DNA from: Folioceros fuciformis
Lineage: Eukaryota; Anthocerotophyta; Anthocerotopsida; Anthocerotales
Direction: 5' to 3'
DNA length: 33,762 nucleotides
Assembly (NCBI GenBank): GCA_049999805.1
Contig: JBNGIO010006036.1
Coordinates: 33,928-67,689, forward strand
Part shown: piece after piece, positions 17,913-28,096 of the stretch
Layout of the letters: every line of letters begins with the position of its first letter
Numbering within the stretch: the stretch's first letter is position 1
The notes under the pieces: generated by a model
Database searches by the model: none
What the model was told of the DNA's origin: nothing
Seen by the model: the letters and a program-made list of their open reading frames with translations, nothing else
Position numbers and translations under genes: made by a program

Positions 17913-19339
17913 TTTTTCTTTATTTTCCGGTCATTTTTCCTATTTTTCCTTGTGCTAATAAGGTTAATTGACCAGTAAATAATTGGTTTGGTTATTAGAG
18001 TGGGTATAGGTTTGGTCCCAGACTTGGAAAAGTTTAGGTCTGGTACCGGACCATAGAGTTGGAAAGGTTTGAATTTAGGTTTGGTTATTGGTTTAATATT
18101 AATTAAAAATAGTATCAAATAATTGTTTGAAACTAGGAGCGGGAATATGGGGCTATGTCAAGGTGGTTTGGCTGGCTAACAGGGTTGCATGATTGGCTGA
18201 ATGGCCATGAGGGCCGCACCCTAACTAGGTCAGAACTGCGGCCACGCCCATCTCCATTCCTCTACCTCTCTTCCTTCGTCTTCCTCCATTCTCCTCTTGT
18301 CATTTCCTCCTTGATCCAAGCTGCAGGCAGAAGGACCCTGAGAGTTGGGATTGAATGCGCACCGGAGGAGCTTTAGCCGAGCTGCAAGACTTGGGCATTG
18401 CAGGGACTAGCAGCACAACCCGGTCGGTCTCCTGATCCACCTTCATCCTCGATTTCCTCTATTCAGTTCCCATCGGCGCCTTGTCTTGATTCTTCGAGGC
18501 AGACAGTTTTGATCAGCCAGTTAACCATCTAACCGTTGCGTCCAGCTATCCAGCAGGCTGCTCTGCTGGATGGCTGGACCCTAAACCCTGGATTCCAGTG
18601 TGATTTTCCTCATCCCGCTTCCTATCCCTTGTTTTGATCTTGCAGCAACCCCGTAGCTTGGTTTCGCTAGCCTGATCCCCCCTGCCCCATTTCGATTTTT
18701 TTTAGCCAACTACCAGCGTCCTATGCCCAACCACTCATGTAGCCCGATCTCACCAAAGCCCACCACCCTGAGCTTAGCTTGCCATCCTGATCCACCTCAC
18801 CTGGCTAGCAAATCACTAGCGCCTGCTGCTAGAGCCCACTGGCACTGTCCCTATCCTCACCGATTTCTCAACCCGCCACCACGTTGCATGAAGCCAAAGC
18901 TGCCGTAGGTTGGAGGAGCCCGGATCCAAACTGGGACCTCTAGGCCAGCTAGGCAGTGCGTTGACGTTGCCATCTCCCACTCCCCGCTAGTGTTCCCCCC
19001 CCCCCCCGTAGAACATCTCTTAGGACTAAACTAACAAACTGACGAGTGCTCCTCCCATGAGGGATGTGCATCAGCCTTTGTGGGAACCGTTAGGGGAGAT
19101 GCTACAGGACTGAAGGTGTCTAGCTCGGAGGCAACCTCAGCCATCATGGGAACAGTGGCAGGAGAAGCCTTTGCCTCAACAATAAGAAGGTGGCGCCCAC
19201 CAGATCTAGAAGAGTGGACAATAACCAAGGATCAACAAAGGGTATTGGTAGGGTCAGTAAGGGGAGTGGCATCTCATCAAGTTGATGGTAGGGTAGACTA
19301 GTCTAGAATAATGGTGTGCTATAAGCTATTGTTTTGGTT
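17913..19339. other. Unclassified DNA with a C13 tract; no gene recognised
   Basis: 17930-18130 is AT-rich with GGTTTGG(T/A)TA-like repeats. From 18150 the plus strand turns CT-rich, as in a retrotransposon leader or plant UTR, and 18995-19007 is a run of 13 C. Short open frames (18155-18376, 18723-18908, 19080-19301) show no family resemblance. I cannot assign this stretch. Confidence 0.4.
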
Positions 19340-20097
19340 GTCGTGTCCTAGTGGTCAACTTGTAGAGAGAGGAAAGGGACTAGAGCTAGGAGTCCTCTAT
19401 AAGAGGCTGTGAGCCTCTAGAACTTGCTTATCACTTTACGATCTCTCTCGGGCTGTCCCTGCTTGGATATAGCAGTGTGTGCCGGCTGTGCATGTTGTGC
19501 AACGTTTGGTAAAGCTTTGAGAAGTGGTGGCCAGGGTTATGGGCCGGGTCACTTTAATTCTTGATCGTGCTTTCCGTGTCGTGCCCCATGATCTGTCATT
19601 CTTGTTTCCTCGCAAGGCTAGAGTGAGTGCCAACCATGCTTGCATGCTGTCTAGTAGGATTGTGGGTGGAGGCATGCTCTTTTTTGGGCTTGTTCTAGTG
19701 ACTCTTGCCAAGTGGGGGAGTCAAGAGGGAAGTGTAGAGGGTAGTGGTGTTGTTGATGGTGCTGGAGTGAGTGAGTAAGTGAGTGAAGTAAGTGAGGGAA
19801 GTCGTAGTCCTGAGAGGTTAGTGTCGTTGTAGTGGCTCGAGTGAATTTGTGGGCACCGAGAGAGGTGCAGTCAACCGTTAGACAATGAGGAATGTCCCAC
19901 ACTTGATCGGAGCGGGAGGGGAGCCCTCAAATCCGTCATCGAGTTGATTGAGTCTGACCCTCCATCCATAGCAGCAAGGAACCACATCGCTCCTTCGTGG
20001 GAACGAAACCCAATGTCTCAACAACAATGGGATAAGTGTGGACACTAAAGGTCGAACCCTTTGGCAAACAGTTGACCGGGGTTTTGCCACCACACCA
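19340..20097 (+). repeat. LTR/leader-like block F1 (inverted copy at F2)
   Basis: Aligns in reverse complement to 31928-32880. Shared points include GGCAAGAGTCACTAG (complement at 19690-19710), the hairpin GCACC-GAGAGA-GGTGC (19853-19868), and AACGAAACCCAATGTCTCAAC (about 20010). A TATAAG-type box at about 19399 is followed by a transcribed-looking stretch, so the block resembles U3-R-U5 plus leader of an LTR element, ending near GGTTTTGCC at about 20090. No TG...CA ends or primer site were proven, so the class is open. Confidence 0.55.
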
Positions 20098-20189
20098 GGT
20101 ACCAACTATTAGCCTCACTTGCTTATAGTATTTAGATAGATGGTAAGAATCTTGACAACTGGCTTGCCTAAAATGTGTGTTGAAAAATC

Positions 20190-20640
20190 CACTATATGCT
20201 CATCTTTGGGGTGCTGGGTTGTTGAATTTGCAGTTGTAGGGCGAGGTACAACCCGCTAAGGTTCACTGGCCTTCTTCTTGCGACATTCCCTAGCCCTGTG
20301 TCCAAGTAATCCACACCAATTCCAGTAACCTGAGGGATCAACTGAGGCCAAGGGCCACACTGCGGTTGCCTAGGGAGGAAGGCTATTAGGCCCAAAAATA
20401 ACAATCAAAGGATTACTTCGATGGCCCACCGCACTCGTTTCCGGGGTAAGAAGAGAAAAATTAGTTTTCCAACAAATGGTCATTTTCGGCAGACTCGAGT
20501 TTATCAAAGTAGAAGACATGCCAAACCCCTGGCTAGTAAGTGGACGAGCAAATTGTGGCCTGAGTACACTTGCAACTGTCCAGGTTAATTACGCCCCACC
20601 TTCTACATGATGGCAGAGTACCGGATCTTGAGCGGACCGT
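20190..20640 (-). pseudogene. Gag zinc-knuckle remnant
   Basis: Minus strand at about 20330-20277 reads WCGLLGHRARECRKKK, the right-hand part of a C-x2-C-x4-H-x4-C retroviral-type zinc knuckle. The first Cys position is Trp, so metal binding would be lost. Upstream sequence to 20640 has no other recognisable block. It sits between F1 and the D2 gypsy fragment and may belong to either. Confidence 0.45.
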
Positions 20641-21445
20641 CCTTGTGTCACCTCATTAAGTGGCCTATAATCCCCACACATCCTCTTCTCTGTTCAATTA
20701 CCATGTACATCTTTCTTTGGTGGGAGTATTGTGGCTGTTGCATATTTTGACTCTGAAGATCTAATCAACCCCACTTCCAACAACTCTTAACACTTCTTGT
20801 TCACAATCTCATTCTCCACCTTCCTCAAACGATATGGCCTCCTAAAAACTAGCTCCTTAGTCTTAAGACAAATTTTGAACTTAAATGTCTTGTGTCTACC
20901 CTTTCCTTATTGGAAAAAGCAAACACTTGCCTTCTATCATCTAAAATCTTCCCTATGCTTAACATCCATCTCCTCACAAACATCCCAATGAAAATTTGCA
21001 AACTCCCGTTTTTCACAAATGTTCATACAACCAACTAAACCAACACTGTTTCTAAACTCATGCCCAGCTTCCACTGGCTTTCCACCCACCTTCATTTGCT
21101 TACTTCTGTTAAAATCATCACCCAATGTACTCTCAACTTTCCTCATCCTCTTGGTCTCTTCCCCGACTTATGGCTTAGTGTCATCACTTGATTCACACGA
21201 ACCTTCTACTTTTAATCTTGTCATCAAAATAACTTTCTATTTCTGCTTCCGCTCTTGATAAATTTTTATGGACATCATAAGCAACTTGAGCGTATTCAAA
21301 TCCATAGCTTGCCCAAGATTTTTATTTCTCTGACCACATGTTAAACTCTTTGCGTAAGTGGAATCCATCTTGAAGCCCATTGCTCTTTCGCTATATGTAG
21401 GTGATGGAGCATCCCACACATTTCTTCTGACATCAAATACCATTT
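20641..21445 (-). pseudogene. Gypsy D2: methyltransferase end plus RT start
   Basis: A second, diverged copy of 23630-24440 in the same orientation. It begins (21443) with FDVRRNVWDAP, then YSERAMGFKMDS and LGQAMDLNTLKLLMMSIK, the last motifs of the C5 methyltransferase. A linker with MRKVESTLGDD follows, then the RT start: VENEIVNKKC, GLIRSSESKYAT and CGDYRPLNEVT. Similarity ends inside RT at about 20645. It abuts the integrase of D1 at about 21450. Because the same methyltransferase-RT junction occurs twice, the fusion belongs to the family. The fragment has several stops. Confidence 0.8.
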
Positions 21446-21459
21446 AACTCATCCCTATG

Positions 21460-22627
21460 TTAAGCTATTAACATATTATCCATTGCCATAGGCATTATCC
21501 TTCTAAACAACTCCGCTCTATGTGCGGCTATCTTTAACCACTTATTAGGATCGTCCAAATCCACTATAGCATTCACCTTGTCTTCTAACATCCCAGATAG
21601 CTGTGGTCTACGCCCAAACAACAACATGTACGGTGAAAACTTTCCCAGCGATGCTTGCCTACTCATCCTATAACCCATCGCAAGAAATGGTAACATCCTA
21701 CCCCACTCACTCTTGTCCATTACCAGAGAAATTTTCCTCACAGCACTCTTACAAGTCTGTACCATTCTTTTTGCCAAACCATCAGCCTCCGGGTGATTTC
21801 TTAAAGTTACCCTATGATCAATAAGGTACTGATTTAAAAATTCATCAAATTCTCCCATAAATTCAATACCTTAAAACTTCTGGACACTCCCCAAAATCAC
21901 TCAACACATGATTAAGAAATGCTTCCTTAATGTCATGTGACTTCTTCTCTCTCAAAGGCACCAAAACTATCCACTTAGAAAAATGTTCTATCATCACTAA
22001 CACATATTTAAAACCTCTACGCGTGACTGGTAACTCTCTAGCCAAATCCAAACTCCACCTATAAAACATCCCCCTAATAGGCAACGGATGAAGCTCAGAA
22101 GTTTTGCCTGAAAAACTTGCCTTCACCCTATCACAAACCTCGTAAGTGGACACCACCTTCTCTACTACATCCATCATTCCTTTCCAATAATAATTGTTCA
22201 TGAGCAAACTCAAGGTTCTTTTTGTGCCAAAATGTCCTAACTCCACAAAAATCTTTCTTGCCAAATTCATTCTTTCTTTAGGTCTTGGTACCACCTTCAT
22301 ATTATCTTTAAACAATAACTTATTGTCAACCCATACATATCTCCTACTTCGCTTTGTCACCCTATCATTCTCCTTCTCTATTAATGCCTCCTGATTGCCA
22401 CCCTTTTTCACCCTCTCTAATGTACTCTTATCTTCCCACACATCTACTGACATCGAAGGAACTCCCAACTCCACCAAATTCACCAAGTATGCACTCGGTG
22501 TCCATCTGGACACCACCAGATTATAGTGAACCCTAACATTCTTATCAAAATCCTGCCTAGCAACTGTTGAATCCCATGAACTGCCTAATGGATTCTTTGA
22601 CAACACATCTGCATTTGCGTGTTTCAC
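21460..22627 (-). pseudogene. Gypsy D1 integrase
   Basis: Starts at the tail of RNase H (KHANADVLSKNP, 22627). Zinc-binding domain: ELGHFGTKRTLSLLMNNYYW, then a C..C pair in which the first Cys is Tyr (STYEVC). Core: RWSLDLARELPVTRRGFKYV with the first catalytic Asp and EHFSKWIVLVPL. The second Asp (TDxG motif) is missing where a frame change near 21860 joins PEVLRY to GIEFMGEF. The Glu position reads HPEADGLAKRMVQTC, with Lys instead of Glu. Then FSPYMLLFGRRPQLSG. Two of the three catalytic residues and one zinc ligand are therefore lost. Confidence 0.88.
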
Positions 22628-22889
22628 TCCCGCCCTATGCTCANNNNNNNNNNNNNNNNNNNNNNNNNNNNNNNNNNNNNNNNNNNNNNNNNNNNNNNNN
22701 NNNNNNNNNNNNNNNNNNNNNNNNNNNNNNNNNNNNNNNNNNNTCCGTCACCAACTTAAATTGAGCCCCATACAAATAAGGCCTAAAATGCAATACTGCC
22801 CATACCGCCGCAAAACATTCCCCATGATATGAGGAATAATTCTCTGCAGAATTGTTACTCCTGCTTGCATATGCTACCACATGCTCCAC
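22628..22889 (-). pseudogene. Gypsy D1 RNase H, split by a gap
   Basis: Reads VVAYASRSNNSAENYSSYHG, ECFAAVWAVLHFRPYLYGA and FKLVT before the gap. This is the normal gypsy RNase H order ('YASR.L...E.NYS..E.E.LA.VWA...FR.YL.G..F...TD'). The DH and following residues lie in the N gap at 22644-22743. After the gap only the last bases lead into integrase. Confidence 0.82.
22644..22743. other. Assembly gap (100 N) in RNase H
   Basis: Flanks show no duplication. The missing coding part between 'FKLVT' and 'KHANADVLS' should be about 35-45 codons, close to the placeholder size. Confidence 0.8.
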
Positions 22890-23824
22890 CCACTCTCATC
22901 AGCCTGTGCCAGCACTACTGCCAAACCAAGTTTGCTCCAATCTATATATAACTTGAACTTTCTATCAAAATTGGGTCTTGTCAATAAAGGCTTGCTCATC
23001 GAAATGTCCTTTATCTCCTTAAATGCCCTCTGCTGATCTTCTCCCCAAACCCACACTGCATCTTTCTTTAACAACATTGTCATCGGTTTTACCACCACAC
23101 TATGGTTTGCCACAAAATTGCGATAATAATTTACCAATCCTAAAAAGGAGCCCAAAGTTCCCACATATGAAGGTGGCATCATATTGCTATCGCTTCAACC
23201 TTGACGTCAAATGGTACCCCTAGGCACTATAAAATGTCTCAAATATGCTATCTTAGAGGATCCAAACCTGCACTTTTGTGGATGACATGTCAAACCAACC
23301 TCCTTCAGTCTATCCAACAGTCGCCTAACATTCTCCTTATGTTTTTCCACATTGTTACTAAAAATTATTATATCATTTATGTAACATCTAGTCAAAGACA
23401 ACCCCCTCAATGCTTGATCCATCGCTCTCTGAAAAGCACTAGGAGCACTCTTCAACCCAAATGGGATAACCACCCATTCCCACAAACATCTATTACCCCA
23501 AAAAGCAGTCTTCTTCTTATCCTCCTCTTCAATTTCAATTTGATTAAAACCACCCCTCAAATTCAATGTTGAAAGTATCTTACATTCACCAATTGGATCA
23601 AAAATTTCCTCTAGAGTTGGCATTGGATACCTGTCCATAGGTGTCACTTCAGTAAGCGGCCTATAGTCACCACACATTCTCTTTTGTGTCCAATTGCCAT
23701 GCGCATCCTTCTTTGGTGGAAGCACCATAGTTGTAGCATACTCTGACTCCGAAGACCTTATCAATCCAGCTTCAAGCAGCTCTTGACAATTCTTGTCCAC
23801 AATTTCATTCTCCATTTTACTCAA
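22874..23824 (-). pseudogene. Gypsy D1 reverse transcriptase, catalytic Asp lost twice
   Basis: Starts MENEIVDKNCQELLEAGLIR, then ATTMVLPPKKDAHGNW and CGDYRPLTEVTPMDRYPMP. The LDLRSGYHQI motif reads LNLRGGFNQI (Asn codon at 23561-23563). Then FGLKSAPSAFQRAMDQAL, and the Y(I/V)DD box reads YINDIIIFSN (Asn codon at 23375-23377). Then HPQKCRFGSSKIAYL. After a short frame change, TLGSFLGLVNYYRNFV and KPMTMLLKKDAVWVW lead into RNase H (23182-22874). Two of three metal-binding Asp are Asn, so this copy cannot polymerise. Confidence 0.92.
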
Positions 23825-24193
23825 ACGATATGGCCTTTTAAAACCGGTTTAGAAGTTTTAAGCCGAATCTTAAACTTAAACGTCTTGTGCCTGCCCAACT
23901 CCTTATTGGAGAAAGCAAATACCTGCCTCCTACTTTCAAGAATCCTTATAAAATCTCCTTATCTTCCAAAGTTATCTCATCGGAAATATCCCACTAAGAA
24001 TCCATACATGTTTCTCACAAACCTTAACCTCACAACTTGAGCTAATCACACTCCCAGCTTCCCCCTCTACCTTTGTCCCACATCTCATCTGCTTGTTCTG
24101 CTTACCCCCATCACCTAAAACCTCGTCATGCTCTCTCATTCTTTTAGTCTCCCCCTAGCGTCTTAACCTTCATTTCTTCTTACTTTACCCAAA
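23825..24193 (-). pseudogene. Linker between methyltransferase and RT (gypsy D1)
   Basis: The minus strand carries short in-frame stretches such as MREHDEVLGD and KQMRCGTK, with matching sequence in D2 (MRKVESTLGDD, KQMKVGGK). It is the conserved linker of about 400 bases between the methyltransferase and RT in both copies. It has no recognised domain. Stops interrupt it. Confidence 0.6.
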
Positions 24194-25250
24194 CTATGTC
24201 TCTCCAACCTTGTGCTCAAAATCTTTCCACTTTCTCTTCCACTCTTGATAACCTTTTATAGACATCATAAGCCACCTAATTGTATTTAAATCCATAGCTT
24301 GTCCGAGTTTTTTATTCCTAATCTCAAATGTTATGCCTTCCACTTCAGTAGTATTTGTACCAAAACCCATCGCCCTCTCTCTCTCCATGAGAGATGGTAT
24401 ATCCCACACATTCCTCTTCGTATCGAATATCATTCCAGGTCCATCCCCCTTAAATGCATTGGCACCTTCAAAACTAACAAATGTCGGTAATGCCTCCTAA
24501 GCTCACCCTTTTTATTTACACAATAAAAGGGTTGTCTCTCATCTGAAGTCACCTGCTTACTCACTCGTCCCTCATTCAATATCTTATCAACTATGAAATC
24601 ATCATTCCTACGCCATTGACTCACATGCATATGCAACAAATGCTTAGGCATCATGTTATTCCAAAAACAGCGATGCCTATGAGCCCTAGATCCAAACTAC
24701 ACTGCATCCAACTTTATAGGCTCACCCAAAAAATAATTGATCTCCTCAAAATCTCGCCTCAATGCCATTCTTCTGTCCATTTGTGAATCTACATTCTCAA
24801 TAAAAAAAAACCACATTCTTTCCTCTGATGTTTTTGCACCAAATTCAAAATCCTAATTAGCTCATAAAATAACACCGACCTACAATCCAACAAGCCTTTT
24901 CCCTTGCCTGCCATTGAATGCCCTTGACATTCCCAACCAGCTATTATTAGATTAATTTCTTCCTCCACTCGAAATTGTATCAATCCAATAAGCCTAACAT
25001 CTTGCGACCAAGCAAAAAACGCTTGCTTCATAGCTTCAACCTTTAATTGTTCAGGATACTTTTTACATAATTTAAACACCCTTGCCTTCGCAATTGCTTG
25101 ACAAACTTCATCTGGGTCACAATAAATGTAACGTCTAACTACATACCCAGCGGCCAACACAGCCTCTAGGCCAGATGCAATCCCAGCAAACAATTCAACC
25201 ACAACCAATCCATACTCAGACGAACTCAATGTCACAAGTTTATTACACAC
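24194..25250 (-). pseudogene. C5 cytosine DNA methyltransferase domain in gypsy pol
   Basis: Would transfer a methyl group from S-adenosylmethionine to cytosine C5. Motif I (SAM binding): VVELFAGIASGLEAVLAAG (about 25200-25141). Motif II: YIYCDPDEV. Motif IV with catalytic Cys: GWECQGHSMAGKGKGL (TGT at 24927-24929; Glu where Pro is usual). Motif V: LDCRSVLFYELIRIL. Motif VI: IENV at 24790-24798. Motif VIII-like: SRAHRHRCFWNNMMP (about 24690-24645). After a target-recognition stretch, MERERAMGFG and LGQAMDLNTIRWLMMSIK form motifs IX/X. The order is not permuted, so it is unlike plant DRM and nearer DNMT3-type enzymes. Breaks: a frameshift in a T9 run (24802-24810), TAG at 24697-24699, and a frame change near 24430. 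It sits between protease and RT in one polyprotein. Confidence 0.85.
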
Positions 25251-26130
25251 AGGTTCAAGTTTACAAACTGCTTCCTTTGTATAAGCTTGAATTTTATCAT
25301 CTAGCTGAAACTCAATCTGCCGCTTTTCAAGTTCTCTAAGTTCAATTTTAGCTAATGCTCTACCAACATTCTCTCATTGCAACTTCTTCCACTCTGTTAT
25401 GACTATATTCTTTTAAACATAACTTATCCATATGACGCTCCACCCACAATTTATCATCTTCTTCCTCCTGTTCATCCCAAGAAGTTGCCATGTTTACCAC
25501 ACACGCATCTTGCATGTCCTCCTGTAATTGCAACTTAAGTGGAATTGTTGCTACTCTTATTCCTTCACCTTGTCGCCACCCTGGACGATAGTAAAACTCC
25601 TCTGTTCATAAGTCCACCCCTGCTTCATGCATGAACAAAGCCTCTGTTCCCAAAATAACATCAAAATTTCCAAATTTGACAATCAAATATTTCATATCAA
25701 TCACTGTCTCTTCTTATGTCCCAGGCTTAAAACATAACTGCAATTTCTCCTTAGTCTCTCCCATCACTGCCTCCAAACCTTCATTGGCCATCCTTATCTT
25801 CCATCTTATCTCTTGTATATCTCCCTTTCTCAGTCCCATAGCATACGCTATGTTGAAATGAATCAATGTAGGTTGCGCCCCCGAATCTATTAATACCTTC
25901 TCCAGCGCAAAACCTTCTATCAAAAATTCACACCCACCATTGTTCAGAAATGCAATTCCTGGTCTAACTTTTGTTCTGTCGCCATCATTTCGCATATTGC
26001 TATTGAAACAAAGTGAAATTGTCTTGTTTAACTTTCCATCCACTCTACTATCACGTCCTATAAAAGTTCTCGAATTTTTGACTCGTTCACCCCCACTTTG
26101 ACGCCCAATTCTAACACACTTCAAATACAA
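25251..26130 (-). pseudogene. Gypsy D1 aspartic protease and coiled-coil linker
   Basis: Retropepsin-like domain: FLNNGGCEFLIEGFALEKVL, then LIDSGAQPTLIHFNIAYAMG, with the DSGA active site at 25876-25887. After a TAA at 25711-25713 comes YLIVKFGNFDVILGTEALFM, whose ILG is the usual second protease motif. The linker towards the methyltransferase (about 25620-25251) is charged: MATSWDEQEEEDDKLWVERH, then a likely coiled coil (ALAKIELRELEKRQIEFQLD). It leads in frame into motif I of the methyltransferase. Confidence 0.8.
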
Positions 26131-26163
26131 CCAATCACATCACTCTGAGACACCTGCATTCTC

Positions 26164-26930
26164 TTACTCACTCGTCTTGCAAGGGAGAATACTTATGGAC
26201 TTTGGCACTTGCACAACCCTCTGCTGTCCAACCAGGGGGGTTGATGATGACGTGCTCACAAATCGAATTCCTAGTGGGATCCGTAACAACCACATCAACA
26301 ACACAAACATGTTCTCCCCTAGTGAAGAAAAGGTCGGCTCTAAGTGAAACCCCATTGCGCAAAGTATATGGACGCTCCCTATACGGAAGAAACCCACATC
26401 TTCATCCAAATTGCAAATATACTTAAAACAAACTTCCGTCTCATTGTGCATCCCTATATCTATCACCAGCTGGCTAGTCCGATTGTAAAACATAAGTGCT
26501 GTCTCATCAGGCTTCCTCTTCAAATTTGCCAACTCATCTTCATGGCATTAACAGACGGAAACCTCATCTCCAATCAAATGAAAAATTCCTTCACTGGCTC
26601 AGCATGTTTACTGGTCACCACCAAATCCATGAAACTTCTCAAGTAAAACTTGTAAGCATCTCCACACAACAAGTTCCCTAACAGAGTAAATTCATATATG
26701 GGATCTAATTCAACGTCCTCACCTCCACACACCTGTAACTTAATCATATAAAACATGCACATTAATTGGTTAATGGACACCGATGACTTGGGATGCCCGA
26801 AATACTTCTCACTCTTTGCAGGTAGTACCACTCCCCCTCTGCCTTTCCTTTCCAACCCAAAAGTTTTTTTAGTCGACAAGTTTAACATTTGATTGTTTGT
26901 TCTTCTCACCAACTTTCCCACATCATTCAC
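26164..26930 (-). pseudogene. Gypsy D1 gag capsid-like region
   Basis: Minus strand: SVSINQLMCMFYMIKLQVCG, DPIYEFTLLGNLLCGDAYKF, HAEPVKEFFIWLEMRF, then MANLKRKPDETALMFYNRTS. The pattern of helices and 'L..L.(R/K)KP.E....Y..R...L' is that of plant gypsy Gag (retrotransposon gag family). At least one stop separates the halves (26574 and 26532). No CCHC knuckle was identified after it. It would form the particle shell. Confidence 0.65.
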
Positions 26931-28096
26931 TTCTCCCGGCTATCCTTGCACTTCCATAGGCTCCACAGTCCGATTCTGTACGTCCATGACAAGTTCTTTA
27001 TCTATAATCACAAACCCTCTTTCCTTACACACATGCCTCTACTCTTCGTCCGACAGTTGTAACCTTTCTTCCCTTGCTTCTACCCCTACAGATATTTTGT
27101 GTCTTTTATCAATGTCCCCGTTAAGATCTACGTTTCCACCTTCTCCCTCTATCTCTCTACCTAAAACACTCGCCCTATGTGAATTTCCTCCTTCCTCATC
27201 CAACGCACTGCCTGGAATATCACTCCCCCCAGACTCTTAGTGTTTCCTCCTTCCTCATCCAATGCACTGCCTGGAATATCACTCCCCCTAGACTCTTAGT
27301 GTTTCCTCCTTTACCCTTCATCTTTGACTGCTCAGCCTTTTTCTTAAATCCTCTGTCTGAACTCTTATCTTCCATCAGTCTCTTTTCACCTCTCCCAACT
27401 TTTACACTGTCTGCCTCACTTCTCGACCTAGGCAGCACATCAGCTTGATTAACACTTGCCCGCATCACTCTGACACCTTTGATCACAAGTCTCTTCATGT
27501 TAAAAGCTAAGCACCAGCTCAAATGAAAATTGTCACGCCAAAGTCTAATAACTTTTACAACTAATCAAGTCTTACACTGGTTTATATCCAAACCAACATG
27601 GATACAGTGTGGAATACTAGCTCAAAAATTGGACGCCTGGTGGCATTCCACACTAAGTTCACTTCTCCCTCTTTTCTTTCTTAGCACGCCACTAAACTTT
27701 TCACATCTGAAAAATGTCTCCCAAGCACTATCAAATCATCACAGAATGCTTCAAGCTGACTCCAACTACTTGGTGGTGAACACCCTATTATGAGGCGCCG
27801 CAAACTTTGCTGTCTTCTTTCCTTTTGCTCTTCTTCCTTCTTACAAAGCTCTCGATCCTCTTCGAAGTTCGCTCACCCAACTCATTTTCGTCTTCTGCTT
27901 TCTCCAAACTGCTCTTCTTTAGTTCAATCCCCTCACCATATTGAGTTCCTCCTGCACAACTTTTGCCATTCTTACAACAACAAAGACTCACCAACTATCT
28001 CTACACACCAAATGGCAAGTTCCATTTATCATTTCCAAACAAAAAAACTTGTACACACATGCAAAACTTTAACCCTGTCTTACTACTGAACTGCCT
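26931..28096 (-). other. Charged linker region of gypsy D1, frames broken
   Basis: Minus-strand frames at 27220-27522 (lysine- and arginine-rich, with MEDKSSDRGFKKKAEQSKMK) and 27788-27994 (RTSKRIESFVRRKKSKRKED) are basic and acidic in turn, with no known domain. It lies between the N-terminal ORF and the capsid, so it is probably part of an extended Gag. It contains the 59-base tandem duplication at 27185-27302. Confidence 0.5.
27185..27302. repeat. 59-base tandem duplication
   Basis: Two head-to-tail copies with about two differences. The unit includes CACTGCCTGGAATATCACTC and CAGACTCTTAGTG, and starts at about 27185 and 27244. A period of 59 shifts the frame, so it is a mutation inside the element. 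Confidence 0.85.

Noticed and set aside
26168-26362. Minus-strand frame reading HVCVVDVVVTDPTRNS, overlapping gag
   Set aside because: It looks protein-like, but I could not place it in a family. It is in another frame than the gag blocks, so it may be a frameshifted continuation or chance. I do not claim a separate gene.
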